Part shown: piece by piece, positions 50,130 to 57,750 of the stretch
Numbering within the stretch: the stretch's first letter is position 1
How the letters are laid out: each line of letters starts with the position of its first letter
Assembly: GCF_014648495.1 (NCBI RefSeq)
Contig: NZ_BMRF01000001.1
Location: 744,001-808,000 of the forward strand
Direction of reading: 5' to 3'
Length of the DNA: 64,000 nt
Source: Actinomadura cremea
GTDB taxonomy: Bacteria; Actinomycetota; Actinomycetes; Streptosporangiales; Streptosporangiaceae
Translations under genes and position numbers: made by a program
The notes under the pieces: generated by a model
What the model was told of the DNA's origin: nothing
Database searches by the model: none
The model's input: the letters and a program-made list of their open reading frames with translations, nothing else

Positions 50130-51380
50130 ATGCCGCCACGCCACCGCCGCCGAGCGACCCGCCGCCACCGCAAGACCGTCCCGAGCGGCCCCGCCCCCGC
50201 ATCCCCCACCGCCACACCCCCGGCCGCGGACGCCCCGATCCCCGCCGCGTCGACTCCGAGCACCACGGGCGCCCAGGCTCCGGGCGGCCCGGCCACGGGA
50301 GTCCCCGACCTGGCCGTTCGGGGCCCGGCCGGGCCGGGGCTCGGGGCGGGGGTCCCGGGGCCGTACGCGTCGTTCGGTGGGGACGTCCGTCGCCTGGACG
50401 CCATCGAGGTGCGGGCGCACGGGACGGGCGCGCACGGGACGGGGGGTGCGCTCACCGGGGGCGCGCACGCCGGGGCGGACGTCGAGGACGGTGCGCGGAC
50501 GTGGGTGGTGCGGGCCGGGACGATCGTGGACGCGACGTCGCGGACGCTCGTCCTCGACGTCGCGGGGACGTCCGTCCGGATCGGACTGGACGAGGACGTG
50601 CGGGTCTGGCACGGCGGGCGCGGGGGCGTCGCCGCGCTGCGACCCGGACGGCGGGCGATCGTGCGGGCGGGGGGCGGTGACGCGCCGGGGGGCGACGGGG
50701 GCCGGGCCGACCGGGTCTGGGTCGACATCGAGCGCGTCGCCGGCACGATCACGGCGTGCGGTCGGGACACCGTGGAGGTGGACATGGGGCCCCACCGGGG
50801 GCGCGCCCGTGTGGTGATCCCGCCGCACGCCCTCGGGGCGGTGCAGGTCCGGCATCCGCGCATGCAGCCGGGATACCTGTTCGACGTGATCTGCGTGGGG
50901 TCGCCGGACGGGCCGGTCGCGGTGCGGCCGGGGACGTCCCAGCCGGGCTACCGGGTGGACGATCTCGCGGCGCCGGAGCCCGCGGCGCCCGTCCCGGGGA
51001 CGCTGCACGGCACCGTGACCTGGTTCGGGGGGCTCGCGGCGGCGGCGGGGGCGGCGTATCCGGCGGTCGATCCGGAGGGGCACGCCGGGGGGTGCGCGGA
51101 CGCGCCGGCGCCGTGCGTGGCGATGCCGTACCTGTCGCTGGGCAGCGAGGTCGTGGTGCGGAACGAGTGCGGCGGCCGGGAACGGGCCGTGCCGGTGGTC
51201 GAGTGCGGGTGCGTCGCGGCGCGGTTCTGCGACCGGTGCACCGAGTGCGGGGCGTCGCCGCGCGGACGGGTGGCGGAGCTGACGCCCGCGGCGTTCGTCG
51301 GGCTCGGCGGCGAACTGGACGCGGGCTGCTTCAACGCGACGGTGCGTCCGGTGATCGGCGGGAGGGTGGGGCGATGGTGA
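50130..51380 (+). CDS. Cysteine-rich protein with a DPBB (RlpA-like) C-terminus
   Basis: 416 residues. A basic N-terminus and a Pro/Ala/Thr-rich stretch to ~110 are followed by a beta-rich middle (WVVRAGTIVDATSRTLVLDVAGTSVRIGLDEDVRVW, SH3-like). The C-terminal ~125 residues are GTLHGTVTWFGG, LPYLSLGSEVVVRNECGGRE, then Cys-rich ECGCVAARFCDRCTECG and RGRVAELTPAAFVGLGGELDAGCFNATV. This follows the double-psi beta-barrel pattern of RlpA-like proteins with a disulfide-rich insertion. No hydrophobic signal peptide is visible after the ATG at 50130, although the Cys content suggests export. It overlaps the MauE-like gene by seven bases. Confidence 0.7.
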   Translation: MPPRHRRRATRRHRKTVPSGPAPASPTATPPAADAPIPAASTPSTTGAQAPGGPATGVPDLAVRGPAGPGLGAGVPGPYASFGGDVRRLDAIEVRAHGTGAHGTGGALTGGAHAGADVEDGARTWVVRAGTIVDATSRTLVLDVAGTSVRIGLDEDVRVWHGGRGGVAALRPGRRAIVRAGGGDAPGGDGGRADRVWVDIERVAGTITACGRDTVEVDMGPHRGRARVVIPPHALGAVQVRHPRMQPGYLFDVICVGSPDGPVAVRPGTSQPGYRVDDLAAPEPAAPVPGTLHGTVTWFGGLAAAAGAAYPAVDPEGHAGGCADAPAPCVAMPYLSLGSEVVVRNECGGRERAVPVVECGCVAARFCDRCTECGASPRGRVAELTPAAFVGLGGELDAGCFNATVRPVIGGRVGRW

Positions 51381-52204
51381 CGGCGACGCAGAACGCGCAG
51401 GTCCTGCTGCTGGCGGCGGTGCTGCTCGCGGCGTGCGCGGCGAAGCTGGCGATCAGGGAGCGGGCGGAGGCGCCCGACCACGTGCACGGGGTGCCGGTCC
51501 CGGCGGGTCTCGCGCGGTTGACGGCGCTGCGCCGGAGCCGCCGGATGACCGTGTGCCTCGGCGTGGGGGAGGGCGTCCTCGGGCTGGCGCTGCTGGTGTC
51601 GTCGCATCTGTCGGTGCGGCTGGCGACGACGGCGGCGTTCGCGGCGGCGACGTGGGTGGTCGGCGAGCTGCGGGTGCGGCGGCCGGACGCGGGGTGCGGC
51701 TGCTTCGGCGGGCTCAGCGGCAAGCGGGTCGGGCGGCGCAGCGTGGCGCGGGCGGTGCTGCTGACGGCCGTGGCCCTCACGGCGCTGGGGGCGCCGTACA
51801 CCGGACTGGACGCCCTGCGCGACGGGCACCCGCTGATCGGTGCGGTGTTCGCGGCGGAGCTGGCGATGTTCGCGGCGCTGTCCCCCGAGCTGACGGCCCT
51901 GGCCGGACGGCGGCGCCTGCCGGGGGCGCGCACGGTGACGCCGTGCGAGCGGCGGCGCAGCCCGCTGGCGGAGACGTACGCGACGCTGCGCGGCAGCGTG
52001 CAGTGGGCCGCGCAGGAGGACACGGTCACGAGCGCCGTGCCGCTGGAGGTGTGGCGCGAGGGCTGCTGGCGGTTCCTGGCGTTCCCGGCCCGGCTGGACG
52101 GACGGGACGTGCGGCTCGTGTTCGCGGTGTCGACCACCGAACGGCATCGCGTGGTGCAGCCCGCCCGCGTGCAGGCGGCACCACGGCTGTCGGCCGCTCT
52201 CTAG
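51374..52204 (+). CDS. MauE/DoxX-like membrane protein
   Basis: 276 residues. Four hydrophobic segments: AQVLLLAAVLLAACAAKLAI, VCLGVGEGVLGLALLVSSHL, ARAVLLTAVALTALGAP and LIGAVFAAELAMFAALSPEL. Between the second and third lies the conserved CGCFGG of MauE-type proteins, which support disulfide formation in partners. A soluble C-terminal domain of ~90 residues follows. GGGAGGGTGGGG precedes the ATG, which overlaps the preceding stop. The coupling to a Cys-rich barrel protein suggests that MauE helps fold it (inference). Confidence 0.8.
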   Translation: MVTATQNAQVLLLAAVLLAACAAKLAIRERAEAPDHVHGVPVPAGLARLTALRRSRRMTVCLGVGEGVLGLALLVSSHLSVRLATTAAFAAATWVVGELRVRRPDAGCGCFGGLSGKRVGRRSVARAVLLTAVALTALGAPYTGLDALRDGHPLIGAVFAAELAMFAALSPELTALAGRRRLPGARTVTPCERRRSPLAETYATLRGSVQWAAQEDTVTSAVPLEVWREGCWRFLAFPARLDGRDVRLVFAVSTTERHRVVQPARVQAAPRLSAAL

Positions 52205-52235
52205 GGCTGTATCGGGGCGGCCCGATACAGCCCTA
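52202..52235 (+). terminator. Terminator of the barrel/MauE operon
   Basis: A perfect 15-bp stem (52202-52216 with 52221-52235); its first three bases are the TAG stop codon of the MauE-like gene. Confidence 0.85.
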
Positions 52236-52451
52236 GAGAATCATCGCGATCGCCATCGCGCCCTCTAGGGCTTTCTACGACCGTCGCTAGATGTCGCTAG
52301 AAATCGATGATCAGGTGAACCTAGGGATCTCTAGCATTTTCGCTAGAGAGTCGAATATTCGCCACGAGGCATGGCAACGCGAGTCGATGCGGCCCTCCGG
52401 CGGGCCATCGGCCGGATGCTGGAAAGCCCTAGACGGCGGCAGAGTGCGAGG
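52236..52451. other. CTAG-rich intergenic region
   Basis: No gene. The tetranucleotide CTAG, rare elsewhere in this window, occurs about nine times between 52201 and 52440. One palindrome is TCTCTAGC-ATTTTC-GCTAGAGA (52328-52349). GC is low compared with the flanks. It lies between converging genes, so a terminator or a protein-binding/replication-related site is possible. Confidence 0.5.
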
Positions 52452-53768
52452 TCAGCCGGGCTGGGAGCGCAGGAACGTACCGAAGTGCGGCACCGTGAAC
52501 GCGATCATGCCGCGTTCGGCGCTGTAGATCAGGCCCTTCTTGATGAGGCCGTCGCGGGCGGGCGACAGGCTGGACGGCTTGCGGCCGAGCTCCTCGGCGA
52601 CCGCGGCCGTCGGGACGGGGTCGTCGCCGAGCATCGCCATCGCGCGCATGTAGTCGCGTTCGGCGGGCGTGGCCCGCTCGTAGCGGCTGCCGAAGAAGCC
52701 GACGGCGAGTTCGCTCTCGGCCTCGGGCGCGGCGACCTTGATGTCGTCGGCGGTGATCGGGGTGCCGGGCGCGACGTCCCAGACGACCTTCGCGTACGCC
52801 TGCACGAAGTACGGGTAGCCGTCGGCCGCGCCGTACAGCGCGTCCAGGGCGTCCTGGGTGAAGGTGACCTCCTCCCGTTCGGCGGGTGCGAGGAGCGCGT
52901 GGTCGGCGGATTCGCGGTCGAGCCGGTCGATCCGGGCGTACCGGAACAGCCGCTCGCTGTAGGACTTGCTCGCGGACAGGACGGCCGGCAGGTGCGGCAG
53001 CCCTGCGCCGACCACGATCAGCGGGCCGCCGACCTGCGACAGCTCGTGGCAGGCGGCGCACATCGCCGACACGTCCTCGGGCGGGACGTCCTGCATCTCG
53101 TCGACGAACAGGGCGATGCCCGCGCCGACGTCGGTCGCGACGGAGGCGGCGTCCACGAACAGCTCGGTGAGGTCGATCTCGAGGTCGCCGGAGTCGGCGC
53201 GGCCGCGCGCGGCGGGCACGTCGATGCCGGGCTGCCAGCGGTGCGCCCGCGCCCTGCTCTTGCCCGCCGGTTCCTCGCCCGCTTGGGCGAACGCCTTGAG
53301 CACGCCGAGGAAGTCTTCGATGCGGTCGGGGGCGCGGTGCCGGGGCGCGAGCTCCCGGACGGCGCGGTGCAGCGCCGACGCGACGGGGCGGCGGATCGAC
53401 TGGTCGGGCCGGGCCTCGATCTTGCCCGTCCCCCACAGCCGCTGGATCGCCATCGAGCGGAACGCGTTGAGCAGCACGGTCTTGCCGACGCCGCGCAACC
53501 CGGTGACGATCATGCTGCGTTCGGGGCGGCCGCGGGCCACCCGTTCGAGCACGACCTCGAACTGCCTCAACTCGCGGTCGCGGCCGGCCAGCTCGGGGGG
53601 ACGCTGCCCGGCGCCGGGGGCGTAGGGATTGCGCACGGGGTCCACGCTCTCGGACTCTATGAGGCGGTATAGCTGCGGCCGTAGATTTGCGTAGAAACCG
53701 CTGCGGCGTGTCGCGTGCTGCCGCGGCCGGCGGCACGCCGTCCCGTCGCGGGTCGCCGTCGTCGCCAT
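52452..53768 (-). CDS. AAA/Orc1-like ATPase
   Basis: 438 residues from ATG 53768. Core: RNPYAPGAGQRPPELAGRDRELRQFEVVLERVARGRPERSMIVTGLRGVGKTVLLNAF (Walker A GLRGVGKT), Walker B IALFVDEMQDVP, sensor-like GPLIVVGAGLPHLPAVL, then a C-terminal winged helix (PTAAVAEELGRKPSSLSPARDGLIKKGLIYSAERGMIAFTVPHFGTF). It is a STAND/Orc1-like P-loop protein of unknown role. The ATG at 53768 has GGGGAGG four bases upstream, but residues 25-42 use rare codons and relatives start near RNPYAPG, so GTG 53645 is a real alternative. A consensus SOS box precedes it. Confidence 0.85.
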   Translation of the reverse strand: MATTATRDGTACRRPRQHATRRSGFYANLRPQLYRLIESESVDPVRNPYAPGAGQRPPELAGRDRELRQFEVVLERVARGRPERSMIVTGLRGVGKTVLLNAFRSMAIQRLWGTGKIEARPDQSIRRPVASALHRAVRELAPRHRAPDRIEDFLGVLKAFAQAGEEPAGKSRARAHRWQPGIDVPAARGRADSGDLEIDLTELFVDAASVATDVGAGIALFVDEMQDVPPEDVSAMCAACHELSQVGGPLIVVGAGLPHLPAVLSASKSYSERLFRYARIDRLDRESADHALLAPAEREEVTFTQDALDALYGAADGYPYFVQAYAKVVWDVAPGTPITADDIKVAAPEAESELAVGFFGSRYERATPAERDYMRAMAMLGDDPVPTAAVAEELGRKPSSLSPARDGLIKKGLIYSAERGMIAFTVPHFGTFLRSQPG

Positions 53769-53812
53769 GTCGCCTCCCCGGGCGAGCGCGTGCGCGGGCC
53801 GGATCGAAGTCA

Positions 53813-53828
53813 TCGAACCTCTGTTCGA
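53813..53828 (-). promoter_or_regulatory. SOS (LexA) box TCGAACCTCTGTTCGA
   Basis: An exact match to the actinobacterial LexA consensus TCGAAC-N4-GTTCGA, placed 45 bp upstream of the ATG at 53768 of the AAA ATPase. The only gene reading away from it is that ATPase; the pirin gene on the other side ends here. Confidence 0.75.
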
Positions 53829-53896
53829 CTCGTTCGAACACAGTAGCGCACGCGCTCGCCGCCGTCACACGAATCCGCGCGTTCGGCGAGGCGGGT

Positions 53897-54868
53897 TCAC
53901 GCCAGGGTCTCGTCGGCCTCCGAGCGGTGCGGGACCTTCTCGGCCGGGATCGTCCCCATGCGTCCGGCCTGGAAGTCCTCGAACGCCTGCACGATCTCGT
54001 CCCGCGTGTTCATCACGAACGGCCCGTACCGCGCGACCGGCTCCCGGATCGGCAGGCCGCCCAGCACGAGGATCTCCCAGCCGTGCGCGCTCGCCCGCGG
54101 CTGGGCGTCGGCGGCCCGCACGACCAGGCCGTCGCCCGTCCCCTTGTGGTGCGAGCCGCCGAACACGGCGAGCCGCCCCTCGTCCAGCGCGACCTCCTCC
54201 ACGCCGGCCGTCCCGCGCCCGGACAGCACGTAGACCATCGCGTTGAAGTCGCGCGGCCACGGCAGCGTCAGCCGGGCGCCCGGCGCGACGGTCGCGTGCA
54301 GGTAGTTGATCGGCGTGTAGGTGACGCCCGGCCCGCCGTGCCCCGCGAGGGACCCGGCGATGACGCGGACGAGCGACGACCCGTCGTCGGCGGCGAGCAG
54401 CTTCACGTCGCGCGCCTCGATGTCCTGGTAGCGCGGCGCGACCCACTTCTGCGCGCGCGGCAGGTTCACCCAGAGCTGCACGCCGTGGAACAGCCCGCCC
54501 CGGCTGACGAGCTCGGGCGGCGGCTGCTCGATGTGCTGGATGCCGGACGCGGCGGTCATCCACTGGGTGGCACCGTCGGTGATGAGCCCTCCGCCGCCCG
54601 CGGTGTCCTGGTGCTGGAACGCGCCGTCGATCGGGGTCCCGCGCGCCTCGCCGGGGCCGTACTCGACGGCGCCCATGTGGTCGAGCAGGAGGAACGGGTC
54701 GGCGAGCGACAGGTCGATGCCGGGGAACGGGCGCCGGACCTGGAAGCCCTCCCCCTCCAGGTGCTTCTTCGCGGTGACGACCTTGGCGACCCGGCGCCAG
54801 TCGGTGTCGCCCTCGGGCAGCAGGGGCAGGCGCGGCAGGGTCAGCGGGTTCGCGGTCACGGCGGGCAT
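53897..54868 (-). CDS. Pirin-family protein with a missing ligand segment
   Basis: 323 residues, bicupin fold. DPFLLLDHMGAVEYGPGEARG and FQHQDTAGGGGLITDGATQWMTAASGIQHIEQPP are typical pirin sequence, as is LFHGVQLWVNLPRAQK. Between them relatives carry an HPHRGFETVTY-type segment with two of the four metal-binding residues; here ARG is followed directly by TPIDGAFQHQ, so about 14 residues are absent in frame. The His and Glu of the second pair (SGIQHIEQ) remain. Quercetinase-type activity is therefore doubtful. GGGAGG precedes the ATG. Divergent from a MarR gene. Confidence 0.9.
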   Translation of the reverse strand: MPAVTANPLTLPRLPLLPEGDTDWRRVAKVVTAKKHLEGEGFQVRRPFPGIDLSLADPFLLLDHMGAVEYGPGEARGTPIDGAFQHQDTAGGGGLITDGATQWMTAASGIQHIEQPPPELVSRGGLFHGVQLWVNLPRAQKWVAPRYQDIEARDVKLLAADDGSSLVRVIAGSLAGHGGPGVTYTPINYLHATVAPGARLTLPWPRDFNAMVYVLSGRGTAGVEEVALDEGRLAVFGGSHHKGTGDGLVVRAADAQPRASAHGWEILVLGGLPIREPVARYGPFVMNTRDEIVQAFEDFQAGRMGTIPAEKVPHRSEADETLA

Positions 54869-54924
54869 GGTGCCTCCCTCGGTCGGCGCCCGGTCGGCTG
54901 CCGGACGTTCCGTCCCGCACAACC

Positions 54925-55019
54925 TAGTTGATGCTTCAACTATTTCCACTTCGGGGTACGGTCTCTGTCAGAGATCGTGGCGCGCAAATTAATTGAACGT
55001 TCAATCTGTGTTCTATACT
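54925..55019. promoter_or_regulatory. Divergent MarR operators and promoter
   Basis: TAGTTGATGCTTCAACTA (54925-54942) in front of the pirin gene and ATTGAACGTTCAAT (54992-55005, perfect) between -35 TTGAAC and -10 TATACT (55014-55019) of the MarR gene. The shared core is TTGA-N-TCAA. Confidence 0.75.
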
Positions 55020-55025
55020 GGTCGC

Positions 55026-55496
55026 ATGACCGAACCGCGCTGGCTCGACGCCGCACAGCAGCGCGACTGGCGTGCCTACGTGGACGGCAGCGTCCGGCTG
55101 AACGAGATCATGGACCGCGACCTCAAGACCAGGCACGGCCTGTCGGTGTCGGAGTACGAGATCCTCGTCCGGCTCTCCGAGGCCCCCGGACGGCGGCTCC
55201 GCATGGCCGAGCTCGCCGAGAACGCCAGCCAGTCGCGCAGCCGCCTCTCCCACACCTGCGCCCGGCTCGAGTCCAAGGGGCTCGTCGAACGGGACAACTG
55301 CCCGAGCGACAAGCGCGGCGTCTTCGCCAACCTCACCGACGAGGGCCTCGCCGCGCTCGAACGGGCCGCGCGCGACCACGTCGAGACCGTCCGCGAGTAC
55401 TTCATCGACGTCATCGAACCCGAAGACCTCGAAGCGGTGGGCCGCGCGTTCACCGCCGTCCTCAAGCGGCTGGAGTCCGGCCCCGCGCAGCCTTAG
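55026..55496 (+). CDS. MarR-family regulator
   Basis: 156 residues. GLSVSEYEILVRLSEAPGRRLRMAELAENASQSRSRLSHTCARLESKGLVERDNCPSDKRGVFANLTDEG: winged helix with the DKRG wing. TATACT lies six bases upstream of the ATG at 55026, a leaderless arrangement. It most likely represses itself and the divergent pirin gene, a common pairing in actinomycetes, through the two TTGA/TCAA palindromes. Confidence 0.92.
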   Translation: MTEPRWLDAAQQRDWRAYVDGSVRLNEIMDRDLKTRHGLSVSEYEILVRLSEAPGRRLRMAELAENASQSRSRLSHTCARLESKGLVERDNCPSDKRGVFANLTDEGLAALERAARDHVETVREYFIDVIEPEDLEAVGRAFTAVLKRLESGPAQP

Positions 55497-55518
55497 GGCC
55501 GCCGTGGCCCGGCGGCGG

Positions 55519-55941
55519 CTAGAGGGGCGCGGTCAGGCCGGTGAGCAGCCCGACCGAGATCAGGCTGAGGAACACCCAGCCGAACATCATCCCGAAGCCG
55601 AACGTCCGCCACCGTCCGCCGACCCGCCACACCAGCAGGCCGCCCAGCCCGAACGCGAACACCAGCAGGGCGACGAACTGCGGCAGGACGTTCGGACGCT
55701 CCGACGCCATCAGCGGCGCGTACATCATCACCAGGTCGACGAACACGAACGCGCAGCAGCCCCCGGCGAGCGCGGAGAAGTCCCGGGCGACGAACGCGCG
55801 GGCCCGCTCGACCATGGCCTCCGCACGGTCCGTCCGGATCCGCGGGCCCGCCGTCCGCTCGACCTCCACCTGCTGCGCCACCGCGAAGATCTCGTCCTCG
55901 AGCGACGCGCCGTCGCGCTCCCGCTCGTCCGGATCCGCCAT
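55519..55941 (-). CDS. Membrane protein with three hydrophobic segments
   Basis: 140 residues. An acidic N-terminal 50 residues (EDEIFAVAQQVEVERTAGPRIRTDRAEAMVERAR) resembles a short amphipathic helix; hydrophobic stretches are LAGGCCAFVFVDLVMMYAPL, FVALLVFAFGLGGLLVW and FGFGMMFGWVFLSLISVGLLTGL. The ATG at 55941 has GGAG five bases upstream. Family not recognised. It converges with the MarR gene. Confidence 0.75.
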   Translation of the reverse strand: MADPDERERDGASLEDEIFAVAQQVEVERTAGPRIRTDRAEAMVERARAFVARDFSALAGGCCAFVFVDLVMMYAPLMASERPNVLPQFVALLVFAFGLGGLLVWRVGGRWRTFGFGMMFGWVFLSLISVGLLTGLTAPL

Positions 55942-56102
55942 ACCGGCTCCCTGGCCCCGAGGTCGCCGGGTGCCCCGCCCGGCCCTGGACGTCGATGCGG
56001 CGCCCGTCCTCCCCGGCCCCGTTCTCCGGCGGGCGCGCCCAATCGAAACCGTAGCGAATCCCGGGGTGACGCGCAGGGCATGACTCGTGCCATTCTGGAG
56101 TC

Positions 56103-56840
56103 ATGCCAGGTAGAAGGCTTGCGAAGGGCGCGGCGACAGCCGCCGCCATGCTCACCGTGGGGGTCGCGGCCGCATGCGGCGGCGGCGACGGGGACGATCA
56201 GGGCACCGCCCCGGCGACCCCGCCGACCGCGTCGGGAACGGCGGAGTCGCCGTCGGCGGCGCCGACGAACATGGAATTCCGGTCCGACATCAAGAAGGTG
56301 ACCGCGCGGGACCTGCCGCACTCGTGGCGGGAGGGCTGCCCGGTCTCGCCCGGTGACCTCCGGATGATCGAGATGACGTACTGGGGGTTCGACGACCGTC
56401 CGCACACCGGCGGCCGGCTCGTGGTCAACGAGAGCGCCGCCGAGGACCTCGCGTCCGTCTTCAAGAAGCTGTACGAGATGCGCTACCCGATCGCGCGCAT
56501 GGAACCGGTCGACAAGTACGACGGCAGCGACTTCGACTCGATCGAGGCCAACAACACCTCGGCGTTCAACTGCCGCCAGGCGACCGGCTCGGGCTCGTGG
56601 TCACAGCACGCCTACGGCCTCGCCGTCGACGTCAACCCGTGCGAGAACCCCTACGTCAGCGCCGACGGCTCGATCGCGCACCCCGACTGCGTCAAGTTCG
56701 GGGACCGCGACCTCGACGAGCCCGGCATGATCCACGCCGGGGACGGCGTCGTCGACGCGTTCGAGGAGATCGGCTGGGGCTGGGGCGGAACCTGGACGGG
56801 CGCGAAGGACTACCAGCACTTCTCGTCGAACGGCCGCTGA
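56103..56840 (+). CDS. M15-family peptidase lipoprotein (VanY-like)
   Basis: 245 residues. Signal peptide with lipobox VAAAC (Cys25), a Pro/Ser/Thr-rich linker, then a peptidase_M15_4 domain: REGCPVSPGDLRMIEMTYWGFDDRPHTGGRLVVNES, zinc ligands in SWSQHAYGLAVDVNP (His and Asp) and YQHFSSNGR (last His at the extreme C-terminus), catalytic Asp/Glu region DEPGMIHAGDGVVDAFEEIGWGWGG. It is a membrane-anchored D,D-carboxypeptidase-type enzyme acting on peptidoglycan stems. CATTCT six bases before the ATG hints at a leaderless start. Confidence 0.9.
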   Translation: MPGRRLAKGAATAAAMLTVGVAAACGGGDGDDQGTAPATPPTASGTAESPSAAPTNMEFRSDIKKVTARDLPHSWREGCPVSPGDLRMIEMTYWGFDDRPHTGGRLVVNESAAEDLASVFKKLYEMRYPIARMEPVDKYDGSDFDSIEANNTSAFNCRQATGSGSWSQHAYGLAVDVNPCENPYVSADGSIAHPDCVKFGDRDLDEPGMIHAGDGVVDAFEEIGWGWGGTWTGAKDYQHFSSNGR

Positions 56841-56875
56841 CCCGCACCGGCCGCCGCGCCGCGCGCGGCGGCCGG

Positions 56876-57049
56876 TCACATCAGCAGGAACGCGATCGCG
56901 GCGATCGCGATGACGACCACGACCCCGGCGATGCCGAGGACGAGGCCCTTGTTCATGCCCGGCGCCTTCTCCGGCTGCTGCGGGCCCTGGCCGGCGAAGT
57001 TCTGGAACTGGTGTGTCGTGCCCGCGGGATCGTTCGGTGTCTGCGACAT
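56876..57049 (-). CDS. Small tail-anchored membrane protein
   Basis: 57 residues, MSQTPNDPAGTTHQFQNFAG followed by a Pro/Gln-rich stretch and one C-terminal helix (GLVLGIAGVVVVIAIAAIAFLLM). A TACGCT hexamer lies seven bases before the ATG at 57049 and there is no ribosome binding site, so a leaderless transcript is likely. Small proteins of this build are frequent and uncharacterised in actinomycetes. It converges with the M15 peptidase gene. Confidence 0.65.
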   Translation of the reverse strand: MSQTPNDPAGTTHQFQNFAGQGPQQPEKAPGMNKGLVLGIAGVVVVIAIAAIAFLLM

Positions 57050-57106
57050 GCGGACGAGCGTAACGGATCACTGACGGGCGTACATTGACAATTCGCCCGC
57101 CTGGCA

Positions 57107-57198
57107 TGGCGGAGAGTGTGGGATTCGAACCCACGAGGACTGTCCCCAGCCCTGGGCGCTTTCAAGGCGCCTGCACTAGTCCACTATGCGAACTCTCC
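57107..57198 (-). tRNA. tRNA-Ser (anticodon TGA)
   Basis: Class II tRNA on the minus strand: acceptor arms GGAGAGT/ACTCTCC, anticodon stem-loop GCGCC-TTGAAAG-type loop with TGA, long variable arm (CAGGGCTGGGGACAGTCCT), TTCGAAT loop, discriminator G and encoded CCA at 57107-57109. Confidence 0.95.
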
Positions 57199-57266
57199 CG
57201 GCGACCCCTCGAGGTCGATGCCAACGATAGCGCCCGCACGCCGGTGGCTTCGACCGCATTACCGCC

Positions 57267-57689
57267 CTAGGCGACGCCGTCCGGGACGCGGTTTCCGGGG
57301 ATGGACGGCCAGCGCACGGTCAGCACGACCGACTCCTCCTCCGCGCACCACGAGTGGTCGACGCCCCGCCCCCACACCACGTAGTCGCCCTGCTCGCACA
57401 GCACGACGTCCCGTCCGGGGAACTCCAGCCGGAACCGCCCGCTGATCAGGACGAGCAGCGCGGTGCGCCGCTCCCCGTCCGTCCACGCGGCGCGGCGCTC
57501 CCCCTTCGGGTGCACGCCCCACTTGATCTCGACCTCGGCGCTGTGCCGCGCGTCGCCGGCGGGCTTGAAGTGGCCGAGCAGCCAGCCCCGGTCGGCGGCG
57601 GCGTCGGCCGCGGCCTTCCCGACGTACACGTCACCGGCGTCCACATCACCGGCGTACACGTCACCGGCGTCCCCGTCCCGTTCGTACAC
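57267..57689 (-). CDS. Cupin-like protein
   Basis: 140 residues. The C-terminal 90 residues form a small beta-barrel: EIKWGVHPKGERRAAWTDGERRTALLVLISGRFRLEFPGRDVVLCEQGDYVVWGRGVDHSWCAEEESVVLTVRWPS (cupin motifs G-R-F-x-L-x-F and W-x-x-G-V-x-H). The N-terminal 25 residues are a GDVYAGDVDAGDVYVG repeat encoded by a short tandem DNA repeat (about 57625-57680). GTG start at 57689. Proteins of this type have been labelled signal peptidase I in databases without catalytic residues. Function unknown. Confidence 0.75.
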   Translation of the reverse strand: MYERDGDAGDVYAGDVDAGDVYVGKAAADAAADRGWLLGHFKPAGDARHSAEVEIKWGVHPKGERRAAWTDGERRTALLVLISGRFRLEFPGRDVVLCEQGDYVVWGRGVDHSWCAEEESVVLTVRWPSIPGNRVPDGVA

Positions 57690-57750
57690 GGCACGCGACT
57701 CTACGCCGTCGCGGGCCCGCCGGCGGCGACCGCCGCGACCGGCCCGTCCG

